Of a stretch of 64,000 nucleotides of DNA, positions 1 to 11,389 are shown piece after piece; positions within the stretch are counted from its first letter, which is position 1; each line of letters opens with the position of its first letter. Location of the stretch: assembly GCA_963691655.1 (NCBI GenBank), contig OY829329.1, positions 67,162,822 to 67,226,821 of the forward strand. Reading direction: 5' to 3'. Below the pieces are notes generated by a model. The model was not told the DNA's origin, searched no databases, and saw only the letters and a program-made list of their open reading frames with translations. This stretch comes from Toxonevra muliebris. Lineage: Eukaryota; Arthropoda; Insecta; Diptera; Pallopteridae. Made by a program: the position numbers and the translations under genes.

Positions 1-1505
1 TTATGTACTTCAACTATTTAATCATTCCAGCTACTTTTCATGTAATGTCTTAATTCATATTTGTACAAACAAAAAGGAAAAGATTTTCCCCCAAAATGTA
101 GAGATGCATGGTTATGCGCCTCCAACTATGCTGCACTATGCTGCTACGAATTTACCACAAATCGTTTTTGGTTTTTGGTCATTTCTATAGCAATTGCTGT
201 TGCTGTTGCTATTCAACGCTGGCTTTACTAATGGATTTTAAATGAGCATCATAAATACGAGCAAATTGCGTTATGCTTTTTTTCTTTCTGCATTTGTGTT
301 TACTTTGTTTATTTGTCGGTTTATTTATATATTTTTTTTCTTATTTTCTTTCGTTTCTACTGCTAGAGCTAAGAGCTTTAGTTTTTACTCTTTTATATTT
401 GGTTGTGTGTTTGTCATTTATTGTTGTTGTTTTTCGTTTTTCTTGTATCCCATTTTCTATCTGTGTGTTTGTGTGCGTGTATCCCAAATTGAAATGGTAA
501 TAAATATTTGTTACGTTGTCGTTATAAGGACAACACGCATACACATACCCACACGCATACAAACATACATATATGATACACAGTTACAGTCTATTTATGA
601 AACACACACACACACATATACATACATATATACTCTATGGCATATGCATTTGTGCGGAAACAAATCCGGCGAGTATAAAAATGGCTGCAATTTATGTTTT
701 CCTATGAATATTATTTTGTGCATTTCTTTTGTGAATTTCGTTCTCTCTTTTCAGTTCTGTTCTGTTTGTTGTTGTTTTTGTTATACATGTACTGCTATCT
801 TTAGTTGTTGTTGTTGCTGTTGTTATAGTATGTAGCTATATCATATTTTATTTTATTGCATAAAATGACAAACGCGAAATTTATTTATTCTTTATGCAAC
901 TTTGTAAATATTTTACGTTTTTTCATTCGTTTCGTTTCGTTATTGCATGGTCGTTGTTGCTGCAGTAACAACAACAACAACAAATAAGTAATTTCGTAGA
1001 TTTTGGTTTAAGGAAGTCTTTATTTTTTGCTGCTTTATTGTTGGGCTCAGTATTTTGTTGTAGTTTTTTTTTTCTCTGTATGTGTGAGTTTGTCTCCTTC
1101 TTGTAACGTATACATACATATGCACAGTGTACATGAGTATATTCCAATAAAATTAAAATGCTTTTAATATCTTTATGTTCTCCTGTTGTGTGCATACAAA
1201 ATGTGGTGCTTTATTTATTTTTGCATGACTTTTATTCTTATCTATCTTGATGAAAATAAAATTGTTAAGCACATCTACAGTGAATATGCATGAAGAGGAT
1301 ATACTTGAAGAACTCCATAGTTTTTTAAGAATTTTTGTACATTTTTTTGTAAGAGTCTCTGTAAAAGTAGAAGAAAATCTTCCAATTCTGACACTTTTTC
1401 TGTTTTTGGTTCATAAAACTAACGACATCAAATTTCTCCAATTTTTTCCGTTGATCCTTAAAGTATAAGTAATAAAGAAATGACAAGTCGATCAGCGATA
1501 ACATC
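1..1505. other. non-coding low-complexity DNA
   Basis: AT-rich sequence with T-runs, GTT/CAA triplet runs, a CA repeat at 602-616 and CATACATATATG-type motifs usual in fly introns. The open frames on both strands are products of this composition: runs of F, C, V and Y, or of T and H. I see no exon, RNA gene or recognisable transposon here. Confidence 0.6.
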
Positions 1506-2514
1506 TCCGGTCTGAGTTTAAACACAGTCTGAATTGCCTGAGTTGGAACAGAGTCTGAATTGGAACACAATCTGAGTTGAAAAACGGTCGGAGTTGGAAC
1601 ACGGTCTGAGCTGGAACACGGTCTGGGTTGGAACGCAGCCTGAGTTGGAACACGGTCTAAGTTGGAACAAGGTCTGGGTTAGAACACGGTCTAAGTTGGA
1701 ACAAGGTCTGAGCTGGAACAAGGTCTGAGTTGAAATATAGACTGAGTTGGAACACGGTATGAGTTGGAAAACGGTCTGAGTTGGAACACAGTCTGAGTTA
1801 GAACACAATCAGAGTTGGAACACGGTCTGAGTGGAAGCACGGTCTGAGTTGGAACATGGTCTGAGTTGAAACACGGTCTGAGTTGGAACAAGGTCTGAGC
1901 TGGAACAAGGTCTGAGTTGAGATATGGAGTGAGTTGGAACACAGTCTGAGTTAGAACACATTCAGAGTGGTCTGGATTGGAACATGGCCTGAGTTGGAAC
2001 ACGGTCTGAGTTGAAACACGGTCTGACTTGAAACACGGTCTGGGTTGGAACGTGGTTTGAGTTGGAACAAGGTCTGAGGTGGAACACGGTCTGAGCTTAA
2101 ACATGGTCTGGATTGGAACATGGCCTGAGTTGGAACACGGTCTGAGTTGAAACACGGCCTGACTTGAAACACGGTCTGGGTTGGAACACAGTGTGACTTG
2201 AAACACGGTCTGGGCTAGAACGTGGTTTTAGTTGGAACAAGGTCTGGGTTAGAACACGGTCTAAGTTGGAATAAGGTCTGAGCTGGAACAAGGTCTGAGT
2301 TGAGATATGGACTGAGTTGGAACACAGTCTGAGTTAAAACGCAATCAGAGTAGGAACACGGTCTGAGTGGAGGTACAATCTGAGTTGGAATAAGGTCTGA
2401 GTTGGAATCAAATATGAGTTGGAGCACGGTCTGAGTTAAAACACGGTCTGACTTGGAACAAGGTCTGAGGTTGAACACGGTCTGAGGCGGAACACGGTTT
2501 GAGTGGGAACACAT
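1506..2514. repeat. 17-bp minisatellite, about 1 kb
   Basis: A degenerate tandem array whose unit reads approximately CTGAGTTGGAACACGGT on the plus strand. Variants include AACAAGGTCTG, GAAACACGG and GAGCTGGAACA. Some units carry insertions or deletions, and longer blocks recur, for example around 1850-1990 compared with 2110-2180. Because 17 is not a multiple of three, the minus strand shows open frames with a 17-residue peptide period built on RPCSNSDRVPTQTVFQL. I treat these as by-products of the array and not as genes. Confidence 0.9.
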
Positions 2515-4496
2515 GCATATTTTAAATCTCTTGTGTTCTATTTTCCCTAAAGATGATTACTCTGTTTTTTGCCACAAATACTCAGTGTTCCAGAGATGCT
2601 TAAAACCTGCTTTTTCAACCTACTCTAAAGAAATTGCGGATTTTTGGCGTAAATCCTTCAGGATGACTACAAAGAAGACCTTTCCTAAAGAAGATTTGTG
2701 TGTTTCTTGCCATAAAATTTAAGTCCTATAATTTTTTGTTAGCCTTTTTGGAGGATCACTTCCCTGAATTCTTCAGAACCTGTACAATCCATAAAACAAG
2801 GTTTATTTCTCATTAAGGGCGACTACAATCCATACCTTAGGCCACCTTTCTAAAATTATATCTTAGTTCCAAATTTTCGATCACTTCTATAGAAAATCCA
2901 CCTTGTTTCTTATTCTCAGTAGCTTCGGGTAACTACAACGCAGAAGTCTAAGTTTTTTTCAAAACTTTTTTAAAGTATATCATGCTGTTCCTTGTCGTAA
3001 CACATATTCAACTCACTAGAAATACAGAACTTAAAGGTGTCGCCTTTACACCACTACCAACTCTACACGTATGCAGCAGTAGCGTTCATCACAATCACAG
3101 TCACGTGATATTGGTATGTGCCATTGTACAATGCCAAAAACTTTATGCACGACTAATATTAACAACGAAAATTGCACAACTCGCACCTTTTCACATTTAT
3201 GCGCACAAACACATAAATATGTACGAAATTTTGAACATAAAATGTGTGTAATTTGAGAACTACATACATATCTACAGGAGGGTAAGGTGCAGGGTAATAT
3301 GTGGTGTACATAAAAAGACGCTGACTAACAGCAAAAACTGCCAGTGCAACATTTTCGAGGTTTTTCCAACTCCTTCAGTTTATATCAATAGGTGTATGTA
3401 TGTGATAGATGCGCGCGTGTGTGTGTGTGTGTGCAAGATGAAATTTTCCTTTTATGCACGAATATCAAGTTTGGCACTTTTGGTGGTTAAGGCGCTAGCA
3501 GGCAGCACACACATACACACATGCACTTCTTGATATTGACTTGCAAGTAGCAGTAGTGCGCCTTGAAATATGCAAATATGCAGTTACATCTGCATATATG
3601 AGTATATGAGTTTGTGTGTGTGTGTGTGTGTGTATCGCTTAGATGACAACTAAAAGTTCGTATAAAGTTTTCAATGTACTTTACTTGCATTTTATTTCAT
3701 TCTTTTTTTAATGTATTTGTTTTTTCATTTTGTTTTTTTACTGCTTTCGTTGCTGCTACTGATTTTCCTGAGTGGGAAGTAGAAGTTTTTTCTTTGCTGT
3801 TGTTTCTTTTAGTTGTTGTTGCAAATGCTAGGTCGGTGGTATAGTTTTGCACCTGCTGTTTGAAGCTGCATAGTGGTTGTGTATGTTTTTTCTTTTTTTT
3901 GATTTTTTTTAAAATGATCCTGATAAAAATGATGATGTTTCTTCTTTTTTCTTTCATGCGTTGTCTTTCTGACTTATTCTTACTGCTCTGTGAGTGTGTG
4001 TGTGTTTGTTTGAACACGCGTACATTTTCATGAATGTGTAAGAAAAAAATCGTAAAAAAAAAATACTTGAAATAAGATTGAATTCTGATGTGGTTTTCTT
4101 GCTTTTGATGCGGTTGTGTGTGTGAGTGTGTGTGTGAGTATGAATGTTCTTCTTAAATTTTACGCCATTGATTTCCCAAGTGTTTTATTTGATTTTTCTC
4201 ACACATTTCCTTTTTTTTATATTTTTTCTCTCTTTTCACTTTGCTTTATTGCTGCAAAGTGAAATGCATGCAAATTTTTTATTTTTTTCTCAACTATTTT
4301 CTTTATACTCGACATTGACTATTGGGAATATTATGCATGAGATGCAGCTAGCTACTTTTATTTCATCCCTCTCTCTTTCTCTCTCGCTTTTTCTATTGAT
4401 TTTACTTTATTTTCTGACTTGTCAAATGTCGAAAAATAAATCAATCAATCTTGAGTGTATGTGTGTGTGTGAGTGGGAGCATGTGTTTATTTCCAT

Positions 4497-4519
4497 GTGT
4501 GTGTGTGTGTGTGTGTGTG
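4497..4519. repeat. (GT)n microsatellite
   Basis: About eleven uninterrupted GT units, one of several CA/GT repeats in the window. Confidence 0.95.
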
Positions 4520-5205
4520 CGCCTCTACCTCTACACAAAAGCCAATATTCAATTATGCGTTTTTCGTTAGCAAAAAATAGCAATAGCAACAGCGGCAGCA
4601 CAACCAAAGCTCAACATAGAAAATTGAACATAAAAATCCATCAAAATTGTAAAACCGAATCCACCCTACCCCCCACCCCCTTCCCCTCCTCCACCGCCTT
4701 CCCCTCCCCCCCGGGCTACTAGCTGCACTACAGCTCGCTGGCTCTCTTTGCTTCTATACTTCTACACGCTCGTTACCAGCATGATTATTACATTTCTATT
4801 TGCGAGAAGAGCAAACGAAGGAGCGCAGTTATTTTGTAGAACAATTCCACTCTACTCCCTTAGTTTTTTTTTCCAATTGACTTTTCATTCTCATCAGAGC
4901 TCAGTGCAGTGCAGCGTAGTCCCGGCAGCAGCCCGTAAATGTGTCTGTAGTTGCTATGCGTGTAGGATTCGGAGAGCGGTGGACAGACGTTTGTAGAATT
5001 TGGCGGACATGTTTACAAATCAAGAAAATTCATTGAAAATGATTTTTCCGATTTTATTCAAAATTTGATTGAATTCTGTGTGTCTGTCTGTGCGGGAGAC
5101 GTAAACATTGATTGCATGCATATGCACGATGAACGATGCGTGAACGTTGAAGTTAAGGCAAAATCAAACAATGAATTTTGAGTATAGAAAATAGAAATTA
5201 ATTCT

Positions 5206-5230
5206 TCTCTCTCTCTCTCTCTCTCTCTCT
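5206..5230. repeat. (CT)n microsatellite
   Basis: Uninterrupted CT dinucleotide run of about 25 bases. Confidence 0.95.
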
Positions 5231-5791
5231 TTTGTATCTTTCTCCATCTCTCCCTCTTCAAATGTGTGTTCATGTGTTCATGTGCATTTGTTTGTTTTGT
5301 ATTGATTGTTGCAAAAAGTAAAATTCTTAATTTGCCCTAATCTATTTTTGGTTGTACACAAATAACTACCCTCAACTTTCAATTAAAACTTGTTGGAGCT
5401 ATTTTTCGTTTGCAGCGCAAAAATTATTTGCTCGTCGTATTGAAAAGTTTTTGCTATGAGCAAAAAAAAAAAAAAAAATTGGGAATATTATTTTGTTTTT
5501 TTTTTTCGATAAAAATAACAAAATAACATTAAAAATTTATACATAAATTGCAAAATTGTGTTTTCATTTGAGAATCCCTGCTGTTAGTTGAAATTGTTTA
5601 TTTGTTTATTGGCCATCAAGGCGCGCAGTCGATAATTTATAAAACTGCTGCGCTAAATGCCGCAAATTTTAATTGTATCTCAGAGTCAAAGCATTTATTT
5701 GTATGGCTCTACAACAATTACAGTGGTGGTCAAATTATTAACACACCGCCATCATTTCGCACAACACATAAGCGACAACTGTGGCTTACTA

Positions 5792-7065
5792 AAGCGCGGT
5801 TCACGCAAAATTGGCACGCAGGAAAGTTGCTGTATTTTTTTTTAACCAGAACACTCAGAATAACAAATAATGCATTAAATGATAAGTTTAATATTTTGTT
5901 TAGTATTAAATATAATATTAAAAGATTTAAATTTCTTTGTTGTGCAAAAAGTTCCGGCAAAAAGTTCCTTTTAATGGACCCCATCAACCTTTCAACATCC
6001 GCTCTGGATACTTTTGCGGCTATTTGGTTCCATTTTTCTTCAACTTATATTTTGTAATAGCCCAGATGTATTTTTCGATCGGTCGAAGCTGGGGGCAATT
6101 GGGTGGATTCATATATTTGGGCACTACATCTACTTTATTTGTCTGATACCAATTCATGGTTTTCTTAGAGTAGTGGCAACTGGCTAAATCAGGCCAAAAC
6201 TTCACTGGCGAATGGTGGTGACGAACAAATGGCAATATTCGTTTCGAAAGACACTCTTTGATGTAAATTTCAGACGTCATAGAAGAGGATGTCACAAATG
6301 CCCTGGATATGAGACCACAGCTGCAAATAGCCTGCCACACCATTGCTTTCTTTGCAAATTTATCCATTTTTATGAACTTGAATTTTGAGGGTACATTACC
6401 ACGATTCGTTGCCATATAAAATTTTTGACCTGGAAGCTGTTTAAGATCAAATTTTACGTATGATTCGTCATCCACAATAATGCATCCATTGAAATTGGTC
6501 AAAACATTATTATAAAGAAGACGAGCACGTTTTTTGGCCAGCAAATTCTGTTTGTCTGTTCTATTTGGATATTTTATAGCACGATAGCACTTTAGCCCAG
6601 CTTTTATGCGTATTTGTCTAGCAGTACTTTTGCTGGTATTGAATTTTTTGGCACGATCGCTATCCGATAGTCTGGGATTGCTTTTGAAGGATCTCAAGAT
6701 CTTTGCCTTTAATTTTAGGTTGGTGGTTCCCGTTTTGTTCACAACTTTTTTAGCTCTTTCAACACTAAGAGTTTCTTTATATCGTTTTATAACTCTACGT
6801 ATCGTTCTTTTGGAGATATTTAATACTCTCGCAATCTTTGAACCAGATCACGACGGATTTTCAATAAATTTGTTCACAATCAATTTTCTATTTGCAGCTT
6901 CCATTGTGCATACAATCACCAACTTGCGATCAATTAATATGAAAAATTTATCAACTAAAGGTAACGGTATTGTAAACAAATCCCAGTAAAAAATTTGTTG
7001 TTCTTATGACTAGGGGCGACGTGGGGACCACAACAAAGAGTGCCAATTTGGCGTGAACCGCGCTT
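5792..7065 (-). mobile_element. Tc1/mariner element, DD37E type (copy A)
   Basis: A 1274-bp element bounded by near-perfect 26-bp terminal inverted repeats starting AAGCGCGGTTCACGC. They differ at one position and are flanked on both sides by TA (5790-5791 and 7066-7067), the usual target duplication of this superfamily. It carries a decayed transposase on the minus strand. The size and TA flanks fit a complete but inactive single insertion. Confidence 0.85.
5930..6904 (-). pseudogene. Tc1/mariner DD37E transposase, broken
   Basis: The reading frame starts at an ATG at 6904 with MEAANRKLIVNKFIENPS and meets an in-frame TGA at codon 19 (6850-6848), probably a mutated Trp codon. It then stays open for about 270 residues. 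Visible parts in order: a helix-turn-helix region (ARVLNISKRTIRRVI), a second HTH region (FNTSKSTARQIRIKAGL), the first catalytic Asp in IIVDDESYVKFD, the second in FWPDLASCHYSK, and NCPQLRPIEKY, whose Glu lies 37 residues after the second Asp. A frameshift near 6035-6045 throws the C-terminus out of frame: KKWNQIAAKVSRADVERL continues in the next frame. One stop and one frameshift make it inactive. The family is inferred from the D, D and E spacing and the TIR/TA structure. Confidence 0.85.
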
Positions 7066-7904
7066 TATTTTATATATATTGAAAAGATTGACACTATCTG
7101 TTCCTTTTTTTGTTTTGAATCCAAAGTAAAAACTTATGTCAAAAAAAAAAATGTGTCGCACAGTGTTTTTGAAAAACAAAAAAAAATCCAGGCTACGGCC
7201 CTTGATCTACAATGGAACGTTCTGACTAGAGCGTTTCCCTCGACAGCAGAGCTGTATAAGATTGCAGACATTTTGAGCTGCATTCATTGAAGTCACTGGA
7301 AATGAATTACGTTTTCTGATTACAGTCTTTGATTTCATTTGAGACTTATGACTTTAAAAAATTAAGTCACCAGTCTTTTTGAAGTCAATGACTGCTCATT
7401 GATTATAGCAATCAATTTGAGACTTCAGGGCAAATAAGTCACAATCACTCATATGACTTCACATTATACTTGAAGTCGCTGGCAAGACTTCAAATTAGTT
7501 TGAAGTCTTGCAGTCATGACTTCAAATTGGTTTCAAGTCTTGCAGTCAATTGAGACTTCACCTTCAGTGAGTGAAGTCTATTATTGAAAGATAAAAAATA
7601 TACAGCTCTTTTTGATTTTGACGTCAGTAGACAGTTTTGAAAAAACATATTATACATCTCAGCCTAGACATTCATGCATAAAAGTACCTACCCAAAATGT
7701 TATATTAAATACAAATATAATTACAAACATTCAAAATCAGAGAAAAAGTTTAGGACGTTTATATCAGTATATTACATTGAAATCACTAGGTGATAAAAGC
7801 ACTAAAAACTGTACGTATTTTCACTGACTTCCAACGTCTGTTTTCGCGGTTCAAAAATCTGACTACGGGCGGATATTTATATATACTATATATATACTAT
7901 ATAT

Positions 7905-8770
7905 GGGGCATGTTTGGGCTCCAATGAAAGTTGGTTATCTCTAGTTTCGAATGCAATAAGGCCTTTTTTTGATTTTGAAAGATGGCGAACCAATATGGCG
8001 GCTGCAAGTATACCACCTCACCTTAAAATAATAGTTTTATCAAGCCTTTTTTCGTATATTTTTGTTCGCTGAATATGAATCTAATATTATTTTTCACAGG
8101 AAATGTTATGTGTCGTCCCTAACCTCAAAAAATGAAAAATCCCAAAAAACTTTTTTTCGTGTCTCACGTGTCCCAAGTAATCAGAAAACTTCCCAAATGA
8201 GTTATTTTTCAATTTTCATTCCTTCACTTGGCGGTAACATATTTTTAGCGTTACCCAAAAACAACGACGTGAACTCCCTGTTTTCTTTGCGATGCTTTAT
8301 TAGAGTGAAAATAAAGTAAATAATGAAAAAAAAGTTTTTTGAGGTTAGGGGCGACACATAACATTTTCTGTAGAAAATTAACATTCTCCGTGGAAAATAA
8401 TATTAGATTCATGTTTATCAGCTGAAACTACACAAAAATAAGCTTTTCCCGTCGTTTTATGATGACTTTGGTAAGCGTGAGACCCGAAAAACAGCCTTTT
8501 TGAACCTTTTTGAGGTTAGGGACAAGACGTAACATTTCCCATGAAAAATAATATTAGATTCATATTCAGTGAATAAAAATATACGAAAAAAGGTTTTATC
8601 TGTTTTTTATAAAGTCTTGGGTAAACGTACGCTTGATAAAACTATTATTTTAAGGTAAGGTGGTAGACTTGCAGCCGCCATATTGGTCCGCCATCTTGCA
8701 AAATCAAAAAAGGCCTTGTTGCATTCGAAACTAGAGATAAAAAGCTTTCATTTGAGCCCAAACATGCCCT
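7905..8770. repeat. fold-back (long inverted repeat) unit inside the hAT element
   Basis: The left arm begins GGGCATGTTTGGGCT and the right arm ends AGCCCAAACATGCCC. The arms match for roughly 230-280 bases, including ATGGCGGCTGCAAGT and AAAATAATAGTTTTATCAAG. The right arm has an extra block of about 50 bases near 8580-8635. The centre contains further inverted copies of a motif around GGTTAGGG and ACATAACATTTTC (8090-8130, 8338-8370, 8512-8545). No coding potential. It could be a separate fold-back transposon inserted into the hAT element, or the element's own core. Confidence 0.8.
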
Positions 8771-9012
8771 AAAATACCTTAACCAATTTTGGACAGGGGG
8801 TGGGGGGGCCTCCCATTGACAGAGAATGTCCCATATATATTTATAACAAGAAAAATAATTCGTAACAAGTGTGAACGTGAAACTGTGTAAAATTCTGAAA
8901 AAATAACTTAAATGACTTTGGAAGTTGTTTCCATGAAGTCAATTTATTTCGGTGAAGTCAATTGGCTTCATTGAAATAAATTGAAGTCAATTCACTTCAA
9001 ATAACTGAAATC

Positions 9013-9491
9013 GACTTTAAGTGACTTCAATTGACTTTAAATGACTTCAAAATGAATGACTTCAAGTCAATTAATATTTTGTACAGATCAGAACTGCAAA
9101 TGAGAGACTGATCATTCATGACTTCAAAAAAATTACTTCAAAAATTAATGATAAGTCAGTGACTTCAATATGACTTGTGACTTCACACTCTTAATTCTGT
9201 ATTCACAAAAAGACTGAAATATTGCAATCATTTTTTTAGAAGTCATTTGACTTTAAGTGACTTCAATTGACTTTAAATGACTTCAAAATGAATGACTTCA
9301 AGTCAATTAATATTTTGTACAGATCAGGACTGCAAATGAGAGAGTGATCATTCATGACTTCAAAAAAATGACTTCAAAAATTAAGGATAAGTCAGTGACT
9401 TCAATATGACTTGTGACTTTACAGTCTTAATTCTGTATTCACAAAAAGACTGAAATATTGCAATCATTTTTTTTAGAAGTCATTTGACTTC
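9013..9491. repeat. 236-bp tandem duplication
   Basis: GACTTTAAGTGACTTCAATT starts at 9013 and again at 9249. The following roughly 230 bases are nearly identical, with a few substitutions and one T-run length difference. It duplicates the right subterminal GACTTCA field of the hAT-like element. Confidence 0.9.
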
Positions 9492-9533
9492 AATTTTAAA
9501 AAGACTGCAATCTTTAACTGCTCTGCTCGACAG

Positions 9534-10620
9534 CCACTTAAAATAATAAAAAAAACTCCTTATAATAAGTTTGCATGAGAACTTGCGTGGTAAAAATTTT
9601 AGTTGGAATAATTTTTGTGTTTATATTAGAGTTGCCAAAATAACTGCAAATAAACGCTTGCCAGTAATAATTTCATTAACATGATAAGTTCATTCAATTC
9701 AACTTAAGCCTATCAAAATATATGCTTGTTCAGAAAAAAAAAAAAAAATAAAATCAAAAAAAATTTAAACGCTCCCCAACACCACACGGTCTACACATTT
9801 TCAATAGAAAAACTTATATTGTCATGTAAAAATGTAATAACACTTAAATACACAGCATATGAGTATGAACATATATGCATGTATGTGACTGTATGTACCT
9901 ACGTGCACTAATACATGCACGAAAAATGTTCGTATGTGTATTTTTTGCTTTGGTTTTTTTTTTTTTTTTTTTTTACAATAACTAACAATAAAGTCAAGAA
10001 TTATGAGTAGAACATGAAAGTAACATAATGTTATATGCAGAGAATAAAACGGACAGACAAAAAACATACACACGCACACATACACTTACTTGCATACAAC
10101 AATGTGAGCGTATGTGAGCGTGTGTGTATGTTTAGAACATATTCTGCCTTGCAGGATACAGCAGCAGGACAAGCAGTATTCCAGCCAGCAACAACAACTA
10201 TGCATATTAGTTTCGACAATGAGTTTTCTTCTTCTTCTTCTTCTTACGTCTCCTTTTGCTGTTACTTCTCTGGCTTCTTTTGATTGCCTGCTGCTATTGC
10301 TTCTTTTTATTCTTTTCCTTATAATCCTCATACTCTTTTCAAGTGCTTTAGAAAAAGAAAAAAAAAAAGCACAAGAAAGGAGTTTCTTCTATGTGCATGC
10401 GTATGTGTGTCTGTATGTTTGTTTGTTTGAGTATGTTTCATGTAGTACGCTTATGAATTCCAAAAGCATTGCTTAAATTTCATCACTATGTGCTTGCATA
10501 TGTTGCACATGTCTTCATGTTTTGTATGTGTGCCTGTGTGGATGTGTATAAATCAGGATATTAGCTTATAACCAACAAAATACAATCATCGACATTAATA
10601 TGTGTTCTTTGTTACGTATT
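9534..10620. other. non-coding DNA with microsatellites
   Basis: AT-rich sequence with poly-T at about 9955-9974, CATATGTATG-type motifs and a TTC repeat at 10225-10245. The open frames are low complexity. No gene seen. Confidence 0.5.
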
Positions 10621-10772
10621 ATGCTTGTTTTCTAAATATCAAACAAGCTAACGAGGAAGAACAGGAAACTGTTTGTCATTTTCTATGGAAATGCCCAGCT
10701 CTAATTCACCTACGGAAAAAGTATCTAAATAGTAATGCCTTTAAAGGCTTAAAAGATTTGATTGCACTTTAG
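10620..10772 (+). pseudogene. LINE C-terminal (post-RNase H) fragment
   Basis: About 50 codons open to a TAG at 10770 read QANEEEQETVCHFLWKCPAL followed by a short basic segment. The C-x(n)-E-T-V-x-H-x(3)-x-C-P-A-L pattern is the zinc-finger-like tail found after the RNase H domain of I-, LOA- and R1-related non-LTR retrotransposons. The rest of the element is missing, so this is a short dead remnant. Confidence 0.6.
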
Positions 10773-11389
10773 AACAAGTAATTATTCCTTTTACCCGTAA
10801 CAACTACCAAATATATTAGGTAGCTCTTTCTCTCGAAAACAATATTTTATTTAGGTATTGAAATTCTAAACTTCTGATTTCTTAAATTAATTTTCGCAAC
10901 TCAATTTCTTTTTGTGGAAATATATTCATTTCGATGAGTGTTTCTTGGTTTCTGTGTCCATGTATAAGTATGTGTGAGAGAGAGCATGTACTTTTGTTGA
11001 AAGTTTTATATACAATGTTTTCGCATAACTTAAACTTATTTCGTAACTCATTCATTGTATGCAAAATTGGCTAAAATCATACAGAGAAATATATAGAGAG
11101 AGAAAGAAAGTGAGGCAGAGAGAGGTAGAGAGGTCAAGCGTATACAGAAAAGTGAATTTATATAATAAGATTTGCATACATAAATATTTCAATATTGAAT
11201 ATTTATTATGATGAGTTGAGCAGTTTTTAGTAATGGCAAGTAAAAATAAATACTTAGTTTGTAATAAATAATAATAATAATAAATTAGTAAATATGTAGT
11301 TAGATTTTTTTGGAAGAAACTAAGAAATAGTATGTAAAAGACAAGAAAATTTTTTTTTATTTTATTATAAGCGTATTAAAGTTAGAAAT
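10773..11389. other. non-coding AT-rich DNA
   Basis: Includes GA-rich stretches near 10976-10984 and 11093-11130 and a TAA/ATA repeat near 11262-11285. No gene or transposon recognised. Confidence 0.5.

Larger units (their letters stand above)
2515..5791. other. non-coding DNA with microsatellites
   Basis: No gene recognised. GT repeats lie at 3417-3434, 3613-3633 and 4497-4519, a CT repeat at 5206-5230, and several long T or A runs occur. A pyrimidine tract very rich in C spans about 4662-4712. A motif at 5719-5738 (CAGTGGTGGTCAAATTATTA) resembles the end of a Tc1-type element, but its partner end was not found. Confidence 0.5.
7247..9525. mobile_element. non-autonomous hAT-like element with GACTTCA repeats
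   Basis: The ends form an imperfect inverted repeat (CAGAGCTGTATAAGATTGCA and, reverse-complemented, CAGAGCAGTTAAAGATTGCA). They are flanked by an exact 8-bp direct repeat CTCGACAG (7239-7246 and 9526-9533). An 8-bp duplication with CAGAG termini is the hAT signature. Both subterminal regions (about 7290-7600 and 8910-9510) are packed with TGACTTCAA-type motifs in both orientations, which could serve as transposase binding sites, as in other hAT elements. No transposase is present. The middle is occupied by a large fold-back repeat (7905-8770). Confidence 0.8.

Noticed and set aside
242..835. 197-codon plus-strand open frame
   Set aside because: Composition is dominated by F, C, Y, V and I from T-rich and GTT-rich DNA; no domain and no splice support.
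1691..2514. several overlapping minus-strand frames with repeated RPCSNSD/PTQTVFQL peptides
   Set aside because: They are translations of the 17-bp minisatellite; present in multiple frames at once, as expected from a period not divisible by three.
4144..4722. 192-codon plus-strand open frame
   Set aside because: Low-complexity translation of T-rich, CT and GT repeats and a C-rich tract; no conserved motif.
5719..5738. CAGTGGTGGTCAAATTATTA as left end of a Tc1-type transposon
   Set aside because: No inverse partner was found downstream, and the DD37E element has its own perfect TIR and TA flanks starting at 5792.
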